The notes under the pieces: model-generated
Databases searched by the model: none
The model's input: the letters and a program-made list of their open reading frames with translations, nothing else
What the model was told of the DNA's origin: nothing
DNA from: Streptomyces sp. NBRC 110035
GTDB lineage: Bacteria; Actinomycetota; Actinomycetes; Streptomycetales; Streptomycetaceae
Length of the DNA stretch: 64,000 bases
NCBI RefSeq assembly: GCF_000829695.1
Contig: NZ_BBNN01000015.1
Coordinates: forward strand, 310,001-374,000
Direction of reading: 5' to 3'
Shown: positions 54,145 to 63,275 of the stretch, in pieces
Layout of the letters: the number at the start of each line of letters is the position of its first letter
Position numbering within the stretch: position 1 is the first letter of the stretch
Made by a program: the position numbers and the translations under genes

Positions 54145-56844
54145 GTGGCCAGGATCACGCTCGAACAACTGGAGCGTCACCTCTTCGCCGCCGCGGACAT
54201 CCTCCGCGGCACCATGGACGCCGCCGAGTACCGCGACTTCCTGCTCGTCCTGCTCTTCCTCAAGCGGGCCAACGACGAGTTCGAGGCGGTACACGACAAG
54301 GTCGTCGCCGAGGAGATGGCGGCGGGCGCCACGCGCGAGGAGGCCGAGGAGGAGGCCGACGAACCGGCCCACTACACGAAGCGCAACGTGATGTACGTCC
54401 CCGAGGCCGCCCGCTGGAGCGGACTGGCCGGCGCGGTGGACGACGTGGCCACGAAACACCTCCAGCCCGCGCTCGACGCGATGGAGGCCGACAACCCCCG
54501 GCTGCGCCACCTCTTCGACCACGTGAACTTCAACCGGATCGGCGGCGGCGGGGGCACCGGCACGGCGGCGGCCAAGCTGGCCGACAAGCGGCTCCAGGGA
54601 CTTATCGAGCACTTCGGTGGCATGCGGCTGCGCGCCGACGACTTCGAGTTCCCGGACGTGATCGGCGCCGCGTACGAGTACCTGCTGAAGGACTTCGCCG
54701 ACTCGGCCGGCAGCAAGGGCGGAGAGTTCTACACCCCGCGAGCGGTCGTGCGGATGATGGTCGAGCTGGCGCGGCCCCGGGCGGGGCAGCGGGTGTACGA
54801 CCCGTGCGTCGGCTCGGGCGGCATGCTGATCCACGCCAAGGAGTACATCGAGGAACACGGCGGCGACACCGAGGACCTGGCGCTGGCGGGGCAGGACGCC
54901 AACAACGGCTCCTGGGTCATGGCCACCATGAACATGCTGTTCCACGGGGCCGTCGACTTCAACCTGCGCATCGGGGACACCCTCACCAGCCCCATGCACC
55001 TCGACGAGTCGTACGACATCGTGCTGAGCAACCCGCCCTTCTCCATGGACTACAAGGCCGCCCAGATCCTCGACATCGAGGAGCGGATGCGGTACGGCCA
55101 GACGTCCGAGAAGGGCAAGGCCGACCTGATGTTCCTCCAGCACATGCTGTACATGACGGAGCGCCGGGACGGTTCCGTCTTCACGGTCATGCCGCACGGG
55201 GTGCTGTTCCGCAGCGGCGCGGAGGAGCGGATCCGCGCGAAGATCATCGAGGACGACCTGCTGGAGGCCGTGATCGGCCTGCCGTCGAACATCTTCTACG
55301 GCACGGGCATCCCGGCCTGCGTCCTGGTGCTGCGGTCCGGCAGCCGCAAGCGCGCGGGGCGCGAGGACAAGGTGCTGTTCATCAACGCGGATCGTGAGTA
55401 CCACTCCGAGCGGGCACAGAACGTACTGCTCCCGGAACACGTGGAGAAGATCGTCTCCACCTTCCACAGCGGCGAGGAGGTACCGCGCTTCGCCCGCTGG
55501 GTCGAGCGGCAGGAGCTGCGGGACAACGCCTACAACCTCAACATCCGCCGGTGCGTCGACAACACCCCGCCGCCCGAGCCGCAGGACGTACGGGCCCACC
55601 TGGTGGGCGGGGTGCCGCGCGTGGAGATCGAGGCGCCGGAGAAGAAGCAGCTGCTGGAGGCGTACGGCGTCGAGCTGACCGACCTGTTCGCCGAGCGCGC
55701 GGACGATCCCGCGTACGTCGACTTCCTGCCGGAGGACCGACGCCCGGACGCGGACCGGCTGAGCGCACTGGCGGCCGCGCGCGAGCAGGAGCTGTCGGAC
55801 GCCTTCGACAAGTGGTGGGCGACGGAGACGGAGAAGATCGTCGCGCTGGCCCCCTGCGAAGGCGATGACCGGACGGAGTTCGAGAAGCGGGCCCAGCTGG
55901 CCCGGCTGCGGGCCGACCTCATCGACTCCTTCCGCGACACTCTGCTCAGCGTGAGGGTATTGGACCGTTTCGCGCTCGCCGGCGCGGTCGCCGGATGGTG
56001 GCAGGACGCGAAGAACGAGCTGAAGGCACTGGCCGAGAACGGCTTCCGGGGCGTCGTCGACGGCTGGGTCGAGACGGTCGAGACGATGCTGGAACCGGAA
56101 CCCGACCCGTGGACGGGCGGCGCGCGCAAGCGCTCGGCGTCCGAACGGCGTGAGGCGTACGCGCACAAGGTGGTGGCGCGTCTCGTCCCCGACTTCCTGA
56201 CGGAACTCGCCGACGCGGACGCGCGCAAGGCGGAACTGGACGCCAAGGTGAAGGCGGCGGAGGCGGCGGAGGCCGCGCGGGCGGCTGCGGCGGCGGGAGT
56301 CTCCGAAGACGGTGAGCTGTCTGACGGCGCAGAGACCGACGACGAGGGCCCGGCCCTCGACCCGGCGATCGCGGAGGCGCTGCTGAGCGAGGCGGACCTG
56401 AAGAAACTGAAGCGGGAACGCACGGCGGCGAACAAGGCGGTGAAGACGCTGGAGGAGGCGTTCTACCCGTTCGACGGGATGGGAGACGCGTCGTCGTTGA
56501 CCGCCAAGGAGAAGCCGGAGGCAGCGCAAGAAGAAGCTTCGGGCCAGACCGAGTTGGCCGTAGCAGTGGAGGACGAGCCCGCGGACCGCCCGACTCCTCG
56601 TCTCCACAAGGCCCGCGGGCAGCTGACCGACGACCGAGCACGCGAGATCGTGCTGGGCATCCTGCGCGACGACCTGGCCTCGAAGCTGGAAGGGCATGTA
56701 GTGCGTCGGCGCCGGAAATTGATCGACGTCTATGTGGACTGGGAACGGAAGTACCTGGTGTCGTTGCGTGATATCGAGAAGCGGCGTGAGGCGGCGACGG
56801 AGAAGCTGAACGGGTTCTTGAGGGAGCTGGGTTATGTTGGCTGA
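54145..56844 (+). CDS. hsdM: Type I restriction-modification methyltransferase, HsdM
   Basis: 899 residues. N-terminal HsdM_N helices (ITLEQLERHLFAAADILRG), SAM motif DPCVGSGGM (about 218) and catalytic NPPF (about 297) of N6-adenine methylases. It is much longer than the usual ~500: residues about 560-899 form a charged, partly coiled-coil extension with Ala/Glu-rich linker. GTG start at 54145, about 90 bp after the RloB-like gene. Its end overlaps hsdS by 11 bp. Methylates self DNA with HsdS; part of the HsdR2M2S complex. Confidence 0.95.
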   Translation: MARITLEQLERHLFAAADILRGTMDAAEYRDFLLVLLFLKRANDEFEAVHDKVVAEEMAAGATREEAEEEADEPAHYTKRNVMYVPEAARWSGLAGAVDDVATKHLQPALDAMEADNPRLRHLFDHVNFNRIGGGGGTGTAAAKLADKRLQGLIEHFGGMRLRADDFEFPDVIGAAYEYLLKDFADSAGSKGGEFYTPRAVVRMMVELARPRAGQRVYDPCVGSGGMLIHAKEYIEEHGGDTEDLALAGQDANNGSWVMATMNMLFHGAVDFNLRIGDTLTSPMHLDESYDIVLSNPPFSMDYKAAQILDIEERMRYGQTSEKGKADLMFLQHMLYMTERRDGSVFTVMPHGVLFRSGAEERIRAKIIEDDLLEAVIGLPSNIFYGTGIPACVLVLRSGSRKRAGREDKVLFINADREYHSERAQNVLLPEHVEKIVSTFHSGEEVPRFARWVERQELRDNAYNLNIRRCVDNTPPPEPQDVRAHLVGGVPRVEIEAPEKKQLLEAYGVELTDLFAERADDPAYVDFLPEDRRPDADRLSALAAAREQELSDAFDKWWATETEKIVALAPCEGDDRTEFEKRAQLARLRADLIDSFRDTLLSVRVLDRFALAGAVAGWWQDAKNELKALAENGFRGVVDGWVETVETMLEPEPDPWTGGARKRSASERREAYAHKVVARLVPDFLTELADADARKAELDAKVKAAEAAEAARAAAAAGVSEDGELSDGAETDDEGPALDPAIAEALLSEADLKKLKRERTAANKAVKTLEEAFYPFDGMGDASSLTAKEKPEAAQEEASGQTELAVAVEDEPADRPTPRLHKARGQLTDDRAREIVLGILRDDLASKLEGHVVRRRRKLIDVYVDWERKYLVSLRDIEKRREAATEKLNGFLRELGYVG

Positions 56845-57463
56845 GCTGGAAGTCCGCTGGGTGCCGGTCGGTGAAGTTGGTGAGGTGCGGATGGGGAAGC
56901 AGCTTTCGCCGGCGAGTAGCCGTGAGGGCGGTATGCATGCCCCGTACCTGCGCGTCGCGAATGTGCTTGGCGGTTGGATTGACTACTCAGATGTGAAGTC
57001 CATGAGCTTCGACGCTCTGGAGCGACAGAGATACAGCTTGGAACCCGGGGATATCCTTCTCAATGAGGGCCAGAGTCTTGAGTTGGTTGGCCGAAGTGCC
57101 ATTTATGATGGGCATCCCGGCGAGTACTGCTTCCAGAACACGCTTATTCGCTTCAGGTCGAGTGCCTGCGTTGTTCCAGAGTACGCTCACGCTGTTTTCA
57201 CGCAGTGGCTGAACGATGGCACCTTCGCCTCAGTGGCGAAAAAGACCACGAGTATTGCGCATCTTGGTGGGGATAGGTTTGCGAAGATGCCGTTTCCTCT
57301 TCTCCCGTCTGCGCAGCAACAGCGAATCGTTGAGATTTTGGAAGCGGTCACCGAGTCGGAAAGGTCCGCGGAGGCCGAGATTGCAAAATTTCGCGCTGTA
57401 CGCAAAGGAATCGTTAACAGCCTGCTGGTGGCGAATTCGGTTTCAAGATCAGTGCGGGAGTGA
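56834..57463 (+). CDS. hsdS: Half-size type I specificity subunit, HsdS
   Basis: 209 residues: one target-recognition domain (VGEVRMGKQLSP start, YLRVANVLGGWIDYSDVK, GDILLNEGQSLELVGRSAIY, FPLLPSAQQQRIVEILEAV) and one conserved helix at the end. Usual HsdS have two such halves (~400 residues), so this one must dimerise or have lost the second half. The stop is clean and overlaps a GTG. Its base composition is visibly less G+C-rich than hsdM and hsdR, suggesting separate transfer of the recognition domain. Confidence 0.9.
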   Translation: MLAELEVRWVPVGEVGEVRMGKQLSPASSREGGMHAPYLRVANVLGGWIDYSDVKSMSFDALERQRYSLEPGDILLNEGQSLELVGRSAIYDGHPGEYCFQNTLIRFRSSACVVPEYAHAVFTQWLNDGTFASVAKKTTSIAHLGGDRFAKMPFPLLPSAQQQRIVEILEAVTESERSAEAEIAKFRAVRKGIVNSLLVANSVSRSVRE

Positions 57464-57492
57464 TTGCGTCATGCGATCGGTTGAAGAAATCC

Positions 57493-58347
57493 ATGCCCGT
57501 TCGTAAGCCGCCCACGTCCAGGCAGCGGCGTCTCGGGGCCGAGCTTCGCCGGATGCGTGAGCACGTCGGGCTCTCCCTCACCGAGGCCGCCGCGCTGCAC
57601 CGTGTCGACAAGACGGCGATCAGCAACACCGAGTCCGCCCGGTTTGGGGTGAGCCCTGACCGGGTGCGAGTGTGGGCGGCCAATTACTCCTGTCCAGATC
57701 CCGGATACGTGGACGCTCTCGCGGGCATGGCCAAGGAGCGAGTCGGCGCCAACTGGTGGGATGACTTCAGGGACTCCATCGCCTCGTACATGCTGGATCT
57801 GGCCGAGCTGGAGCACCATGCCTTGGCTCTTCGGCACGTTCAGATCACGCACCTGCCCGGTCTGCTTCAGCACGAGGACTACGCATGTGCGGTGTTCGAA
57901 GAGGCTGTGCCGCCGCTGTCCTCGGAGGCCCTGGACCTTCAGGTCGACTTTCGTATGCGTCGCCAAGCGCTACTGGGCCGCACGAACCCTCCGGCATGCT
58001 CCTTCCTCCTGCATGAGGCCGCGCTGCGCATGCTCTTCGGGGGGCCGGTGATCGCGAAGCGGCAGTTGGATTACTTGCTGGAGCAGTCGGAGCGCGAGGC
58101 CGTCACCCTTCGCGTGGTGCCCTTCTCGGCAGGCGGGTTCCCGAGTGCGGGCAGCTCGACCATGTACGCCGGTGGCCCCGTCCGGCAGCTCGACACCGTT
58201 CAGATCGACGTACCGAACGGTGTGACGTTCCTGGACTCGGAGACGCATCTGACGAACTACCGCGCTGTACTTGACCGGATGGAGCAGCGATCCCTGGAGC
58301 CCGGACCCTCGCGGGACTTCATACGTAAGGTGCTGCACGAACTGTGA
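57493..58347 (+). CDS. XRE-family regulator with DUF5753 domain
   Basis: 284 residues: N-terminal HTH (RRLGAELRRMREHVGLSLTEAA...VDKTAISNTE, quoted in parts), then DUF5753 (HALALRHVQITHLPGLLQHEDYACAVF to the end). Streptomyces-specific regulator type of the Scr1/WhiJ group, usually paired with a DUF397 protein, which follows here. The ATG at 57493 is taken; a GTG at 57460 overlapping the hsdS stop would add 11 residues. Insertion between hsdS and hsdR may mean it controls the island. Confidence 0.9.
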   Translation: MPVRKPPTSRQRRLGAELRRMREHVGLSLTEAAALHRVDKTAISNTESARFGVSPDRVRVWAANYSCPDPGYVDALAGMAKERVGANWWDDFRDSIASYMLDLAELEHHALALRHVQITHLPGLLQHEDYACAVFEEAVPPLSSEALDLQVDFRMRRQALLGRTNPPACSFLLHEAALRMLFGGPVIAKRQLDYLLEQSEREAVTLRVVPFSAGGFPSAGSSTMYAGGPVRQLDTVQIDVPNGVTFLDSETHLTNYRAVLDRMEQRSLEPGPSRDFIRKVLHEL

Positions 58348-58360
58348 GAGCGTGAATCGG

Positions 58361-58549
58361 ATGGACATCCAGTGGCGGAAGTCGTCGTACTCCGAACAGG
58401 CGGGAAACTGCCTGGAGTTGGCGGTAGTTGACGGTCAGGTGCTTGTCAGGGAGAGTGACGAGCCCGATGTCGTCGTCAGGACCACCCGCGCCAAGCTCGC
58501 GGCCTTCCTGGCCGGAGCGAAGGCGGGCGAATTCGACGAGCTGCTCTGA
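58361..58549 (+). CDS. DUF397 protein
   Basis: 62 residues: WRKSSYSEQAGNCLELAVVDG, VLVRESDEPDVVVRTTRAKL. Partner of the XRE/DUF5753 gene 13 bp upstream. In this family the small protein counteracts the regulator. It is an acidic, typical-length copy, unlike the orphan at 43580. Confidence 0.88.
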   Translation: MDIQWRKSSYSEQAGNCLELAVVDGQVLVRESDEPDVVVRTTRAKLAAFLAGAKAGEFDELL

Positions 58550-58574
58550 CTCACGTCCCCAGTCGCAGCAAACT

Positions 58575-58594
58575 CCGCATCAATGTTGATGCGG
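58575..58594. promoter_or_regulatory. Palindrome upstream of the small hypothetical pair
   Basis: CCGCATCAA-TG-TTGATGCGG, perfect 9-bp arms, in the ~165-bp gap between the DUF397 gene and the gene at 58714. A good operator candidate for the XRE regulator just upstream; unproven. Confidence 0.65.
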
Positions 58595-58713
58595 CAGCAC
58601 TGTTGGCGCTAGCCTGACTTCAGGCGGTAGTCGCACGATTACTCGCTGATGCAAGGTGCCCCGGCGGTGAGCCACCACCCCGGGGCAGGCCAACGCTGCA
58701 AAGGAGCGTCAGC

Positions 58714-59121
58714 ATGTCCAAGCCTATCCGGCTTGCCCTCGAACAAGCGCTTGCCCAGATCCTGGTTCACCTCCTTCCCGCCACCGGCCAACGTCGACGC
58801 CGGGGCCGGCCGAGGCGGGTGCATGCGGCCCCGCGCACCCTGTCCGGGCTGCGGCTGTTCGTCCACCGGGCTGCTGTACCCACGGTGTTGAGCGAAGCGC
58901 TCCTGGCGAAGGCCCGTGCCGCGAGGCGGGCCGAGGCCTGCGCCCCGCTCGGTGACGCCGGTCCCCGCGTCCGTCCCTACCTGCTCGCGCACGAACGGCG
59001 GCAGCGGCAGCAGGTGCGACGTACGGCCCTGGTCCTCGCGCTCGACGGGATCGACATCGGACCGTGGGTCATCCATGGTCACCGCGTCGGCACCCCCGCG
59101 CCCCTGGAGGTGGCGGCCTGA
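58714..59121 (+). CDS. Hypothetical protein, Streptomyces small pair first gene
   Basis: 135 residues, no recognised domain. Arg-rich (12 of 30 residues near 25-55) with a central helix SEALLAKARAARRAEACAPL. ATG after AAAGGAGCG. The stop overlaps the next ATG (TGATG). It is not related to restriction proteins; pairs like this follow XRE-DUF397 loci in several Streptomyces as I recall. Confidence 0.72.
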   Translation: MSKPIRLALEQALAQILVHLLPATGQRRRRGRPRRVHAAPRTLSGLRLFVHRAAVPTVLSEALLAKARAARRAEACAPLGDAGPRVRPYLLAHERRQRQQVRRTALVLALDGIDIGPWVIHGHRVGTPAPLEVAA

Positions 59122-59396
59122 TGAGCGGGAAGCCCTCCACGCGGTTCCAGGTGAACCGCGTCCCCAGCAAGCCCGTCCGCCGGCAGGACGACGGGACCCT
59201 CGCCATCGACCTCTGGCTCTGCCGGGACGGGGTCTTCGACTCGGACGCGGCGCTGCACCTCACCCCCGCCGAGGCCGAAGTGCTGCACGCCCAGCTGTGC
59301 TACGCCCTCGACGACGACACCGCCGCCCTGATCGTGCCGGAGAGCAAGCGGCCCGACTGCCGCAAGGGTGTCGCCACCGGGCGAGGGCGCCGGTAA
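59121..59396 (+). CDS. Hypothetical protein, Streptomyces small pair second gene
   Basis: 91 residues. Contains TLAIDLWLCRDGVFDSDAALHLTPAEAEVLHAQLCYALDD (quoted in parts), a pattern seen in small Streptomyces proteins of unknown function. Translationally coupled to the previous gene. The C-terminus is basic. Confidence 0.72.
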   Translation: MSGKPSTRFQVNRVPSKPVRRQDDGTLAIDLWLCRDGVFDSDAALHLTPAEAEVLHAQLCYALDDDTAALIVPESKRPDCRKGVATGRGRR

Positions 59397-59551
59397 GCGC
59401 TGAACCTGGCTGAAACCCGCGCTCACCGAGCGCCCGCTGACCGAAACCCGTGCGTCAACCTCCCCCGGCGCACGGGTTTCTGGGCATGCGCGCCCCCAGT
59501 GGCCACAATGGGTCCCTTACGGATCACCGCGACGCTGGGGAGGCGCGAGGC

Positions 59552-62500
59552 ATGGCTGCCGGAGTGGTCGGGGGAACGGCCGAGAGGGACGAGGCCGAAC
59601 GGCCGCTCCTGGACCACCTCAAGGCGATGGGGTGGCAGCACATCGAGGGCGCTCGGCTGCGGGGCGAGGGCGAACGGGACGACTTCCGGGCGGTGTTGCT
59701 GGAGCAGCGGCTGCGCACGGCCGTACTGCGCAACTCGCCCTGGATGAGCAGCGATACGCAGGCCGAGCAGGCGGTCACCCGACTCCGCGCCGCCGCCCGT
59801 CATGTCACCGCCGGATCGCTGGCCCAGGCCAACCGGGACGCCACCACGCTGCTCCTGCACGGCATCCTTCAACCCGGTCCGGGCGACAAGGACTTCAAGA
59901 CGCGGTTCGTGGACTGGTCGCCGGAAGCGATGGAAGGGAGCCGGGAGGAGGTCCTCGCCCGCAACGACTACCTGGTCGTCGACCAGTTGCGGGTGCACGA
60001 CGCGGACGGCAGGCCGGCCGTGCTGGACCTCGTGCTGTTCGTCAACGGTGTTCCGCTGGTCGTGGTGGAGTGCAAGTCGCCCCACGTCCGGGACCCCGTC
60101 GGCCGGGCCATCCGTGACCTGCGTGCCTACTCCGGGCGGCCCCTGGACGACGACACCCGGCGCGGCACCGGCGCCCCGCGCGGCGTCCCGCACCTGTTCG
60201 CGCCGGTGCAGTTGCTCGTGGCCGCCGACGGGAAGGACGCCGCGCTCGGTACGTACTCCTCCTCCGAGGAGCACTACGCCCTGTGGCGCAGCCTGGCCCC
60301 CGACTACACCGACCCGGCCGTCCCCGGTGACGACGGGGCGGAGGCGCTGCGCCGGGAACTGCGCGGCTGGGGCCTGCTGGGGGCGGACGAGCGGCCCACG
60401 CTCCAGCACCGGCTGACGGCCATGGTCCTGCGGCCCGGCAACCTGCTGAACATCGTGCGCCACTACGTCTTCGAGAAGCCGCTGAACGATGACGACGACG
60501 GCCGCCGGGCGGGGAAGACGAAACCGAAGTCGGGAACGGCCAAGGTGGTCTGCCGGCACCAGCAGTACCGGGCCACCGAGAAGATCGTCGACCGACTTCG
60601 TACCCGCCCCAGCCGTCTCGTCACCGGGCGGGACCGCGACGAGCGTGGTGGCGTCATCTGGCACACCCAGGGCGCCGGCAAGAGCTTCACCATGCAGTTC
60701 CTCGCCCGACGCCTGCACATGAACGAGGATTCCGGGCTCAACGGCATCACCCTGGTCGCCGTCACCGACCGTACCGACCTCCAGCGGCAGCTGCGCAAGG
60801 CCGTGGAACTGAGCGACTCCAGGGTGGTGCAGGCCAAGTCCCGTACCGACCTGGAGCACCTGCTGGCCAAGGCGGGAAGGCCCGGAGGCCGGATGGTGGT
60901 CTTCGCGACGATCCAGAAGTTCCTCGGCGACCTGGCGCCCGGATCCGGCGACGGAGCGGGGGACACGGCCGACGGTGAGGACCGGGCGCTGGACGAGGAC
61001 TTCGAGAAGGCGCGGAAGCGGGTGGCGGAGGGGGAGGACGCCGAGGAGGTCGCCGACCCCGCCCCGGACGAGCGGACACTGCTCCGTGCCGAACGGATCT
61101 TCCCCGAGTGCAGTGACGGGGACCGTGTCGTCGTTCTCGTCGACGAGGCGCACCGCTCCCACTCCTCCGTCCTGCACGCCTGCCTGCGCAAGGCCCTGCC
61201 CCACGCCGCCCGGATCGGCTTCACCGGCACTCCGTTGATGCGGGGGCGGCTCGACGACACCGGGCGCATCTTCGGACTGGAGCCCAGCAGCCTTCCCGGT
61301 GGCGCCCCGGAGTTCCTGGACACGTACCGCATGACCGAGGCGGAACGGGACAAGGTCGTCGTCCCCGTCCGCTACGAGGGGCGGGCCACCACCGCCGAGG
61401 TGCGCGACCGGGAGCGGATGGACGGGTGCTTCGAGGACCTGATCGAGCCGCTGGACGACGCCGAGCGTGAACGGGTGCGCAAGAAGTACGGCACGCCGTC
61501 CGCGAGGGCCGTCGCGGAGTCCCCGCCGCTGATCCGCCGCAAGGCCGCCGACATGCTGGAGCACTACGTCACCGGGCCGCTGACCGGTGGGTTCAAGGCG
61601 CAGGTGGCCGCCGTCAGCAGGCGGGCCGCGGTGCTGTACCGGGACGCGCTGCGGGACGCGCGGGCCGATCTGCTGCTCCGGGTCGCGGAGTTCGACAAAG
61701 GCGGCCGGCGGGAAGGGCTGCGAGGGCGGGCGCCGGAGACGTACACGGCGGAGGAGACCCTGCTGCTGCGCGCCTGGCAGTACCAGGAGCTGCTGCGCCG
61801 GATCGACTTCGTGCCCGTGATCTCCGCCGGTGCGGAGCAGAAGGACGGGTTGTGGCGGGAGTGGACCGACGACGACCGGCAGCGGGACCACATCGCACGC
61901 TTCCTTGCGCCCTTCCCCGAGCTGCCGCCGGACAACCCGTGGGTGGCCGCACCGGTCGCCGAGCACGATCCGGTGCCCGCGGGGTCGGTGGGCGGGATGA
62001 ACCCGTGGAGCGACCTGGTGTGGGGCGGGGACAAGCCGGCCGAACAGCCACCGATCGCCTTCCTCATCGTGAAGTCCATGCTGCTGACCGGCTTCGACGC
62101 CCCCATCGAACAGGCCCTGTACCTGGACCGGCCCATCCGTGACGCCGAACTGCTCCAGGCCATCGCCCGCGTCAACCGCATCGCCCGCCGCAAGACCGAG
62201 GGGCTGGTCGTCGACTACTACGGCGTGCTGAACAACCTGGGCGTGACCCTGGCCGCCTACCGGGGGAACCCGCCCGCCCTGGACTCGCTGCACAGCATGG
62301 AAGACGAGATTCCGGTGCTGGAGCGGACCGCGAAGGACTTCCGGGTGTTCCTAGGCCGCGTGGGCATCGACCCGGACGGCCTGACGACCCCCGCCGCCCT
62401 CGCCCGTGCCGTCAGGGCCCTGGGACACCCGGAGCAGCGTGCCGGTTTCGACACCTCGCTCGGCGAGTTCCTGGACGCGGTGAACCGCGTGCTGCCTCAT

Positions 62501-63271
62501 CAGGACGCCCTGGAGTACCTGCCGGACCTGCGGACGTGGAGCGTGCTGCAGATGCGGGTCCGCCGCCACTACCGGGACGACACCGGCGGCGGCTTCGCGA
62601 TGCGCGGCTACGGCCGGAAGGTACGGGCGCTGATCGCCGATCACCTCCAGGCCCAGGAGGTGATCCAGAAGATCCCGCCGGTGTCGATTCTCGCCCCCGA
62701 CTTCGACGAGGTGGTCGACAGCCTCCCGGTGCGCGAGGCCGCCGCCGAGCAGGTGCAGGCACTCCGCTACCACCTGGAGGAACGGCGTGCGGTGGAGGAC
62801 CGGCCCGTCCACACCCAGCTCTCCAAGGAGCTGGAACGGGTGCTGGAGGAGTTCGCCGGACGCTGGGACGAGATCGGGAGCCGGCTCGGTCCCCTGGTCG
62901 AGCGGGCCCGGGACGCGGAGCGGAGCGACCCCGCCGTGGCCGACCTGAGCCCGATGGAACAACGGCTGCACGCGCTGCTCCGCGAGAAGCTGGCGGAGAG
63001 CGAGATCCTGGGCGACCCCACCCCCGAGGACCTGCGCCGGCTCGTGGCCGAGGTGCACGACGAGATCACCAGCCGGGTCCGTCTGGCCTCCTTCGGAGGC
63101 GGCGAGGCACATGTGACGAAGCTGGAGTCACACCTGTACGAGCTCCTTCGCACGGCCGGATACCGCCTGCGGGGCGAGGGCCGCCAGGAGGTGAAACGAC
63201 TGGCCTCGACACTCGCCGGTTACGCCGTGGACCACCTGGAGGACTTCCGGTCGGAGGCCCGGCGAGAATAG
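59552..63271 (+). CDS. hsdR: Type I restriction endonuclease subunit, HsdR
   Basis: 1239 residues, longer than E. coli HsdR. N-terminal PD-(D/E)xK nuclease: VLDLVLFVNGVPLVVVECKSP with the catalytic D and ExK (about 155-175). Translocase: Walker A HTQGAGKSF (about 371), DEAH box DEAHRSH (about 531), TGTPLMRG, and motif VI QAIARVNRIARRK. The C-terminal ~250 residues bind the HsdM-HsdS core. The ATG at 59552 follows GGGGAGGCG; a 34-residue upstream extension is rejected. Separated from hsdM by four small genes, an unusual order. Confidence 0.96.
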   Translation: MAAGVVGGTAERDEAERPLLDHLKAMGWQHIEGARLRGEGERDDFRAVLLEQRLRTAVLRNSPWMSSDTQAEQAVTRLRAAARHVTAGSLAQANRDATTLLLHGILQPGPGDKDFKTRFVDWSPEAMEGSREEVLARNDYLVVDQLRVHDADGRPAVLDLVLFVNGVPLVVVECKSPHVRDPVGRAIRDLRAYSGRPLDDDTRRGTGAPRGVPHLFAPVQLLVAADGKDAALGTYSSSEEHYALWRSLAPDYTDPAVPGDDGAEALRRELRGWGLLGADERPTLQHRLTAMVLRPGNLLNIVRHYVFEKPLNDDDDGRRAGKTKPKSGTAKVVCRHQQYRATEKIVDRLRTRPSRLVTGRDRDERGGVIWHTQGAGKSFTMQFLARRLHMNEDSGLNGITLVAVTDRTDLQRQLRKAVELSDSRVVQAKSRTDLEHLLAKAGRPGGRMVVFATIQKFLGDLAPGSGDGAGDTADGEDRALDEDFEKARKRVAEGEDAEEVADPAPDERTLLRAERIFPECSDGDRVVVLVDEAHRSHSSVLHACLRKALPHAARIGFTGTPLMRGRLDDTGRIFGLEPSSLPGGAPEFLDTYRMTEAERDKVVVPVRYEGRATTAEVRDRERMDGCFEDLIEPLDDAERERVRKKYGTPSARAVAESPPLIRRKAADMLEHYVTGPLTGGFKAQVAAVSRRAAVLYRDALRDARADLLLRVAEFDKGGRREGLRGRAPETYTAEETLLLRAWQYQELLRRIDFVPVISAGAEQKDGLWREWTDDDRQRDHIARFLAPFPELPPDNPWVAAPVAEHDPVPAGSVGGMNPWSDLVWGGDKPAEQPPIAFLIVKSMLLTGFDAPIEQALYLDRPIRDAELLQAIARVNRIARRKTEGLVVDYYGVLNNLGVTLAAYRGNPPALDSLHSMEDEIPVLERTAKDFRVFLGRVGIDPDGLTTPAALARAVRALGHPEQRAGFDTSLGEFLDAVNRVLPHQDALEYLPDLRTWSVLQMRVRRHYRDDTGGGFAMRGYGRKVRALIADHLQAQEVIQKIPPVSILAPDFDEVVDSLPVREAAAEQVQALRYHLEERRAVEDRPVHTQLSKELERVLEEFAGRWDEIGSRLGPLVERARDAERSDPAVADLSPMEQRLHALLREKLAESEILGDPTPEDLRRLVAEVHDEITSRVRLASFGGGEAHVTKLESHLYELLRTAGYRLRGEGRQEVKRLASTLAGYAVDHLEDFRSEARRE

Positions 63272-63275
63272 GACC

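Noticed and set aside
59423..62293. 956-codon minus-strand frame
   Set aside because: Antisense to hsdR, which has all expected motifs; composition is typical of a shadow.
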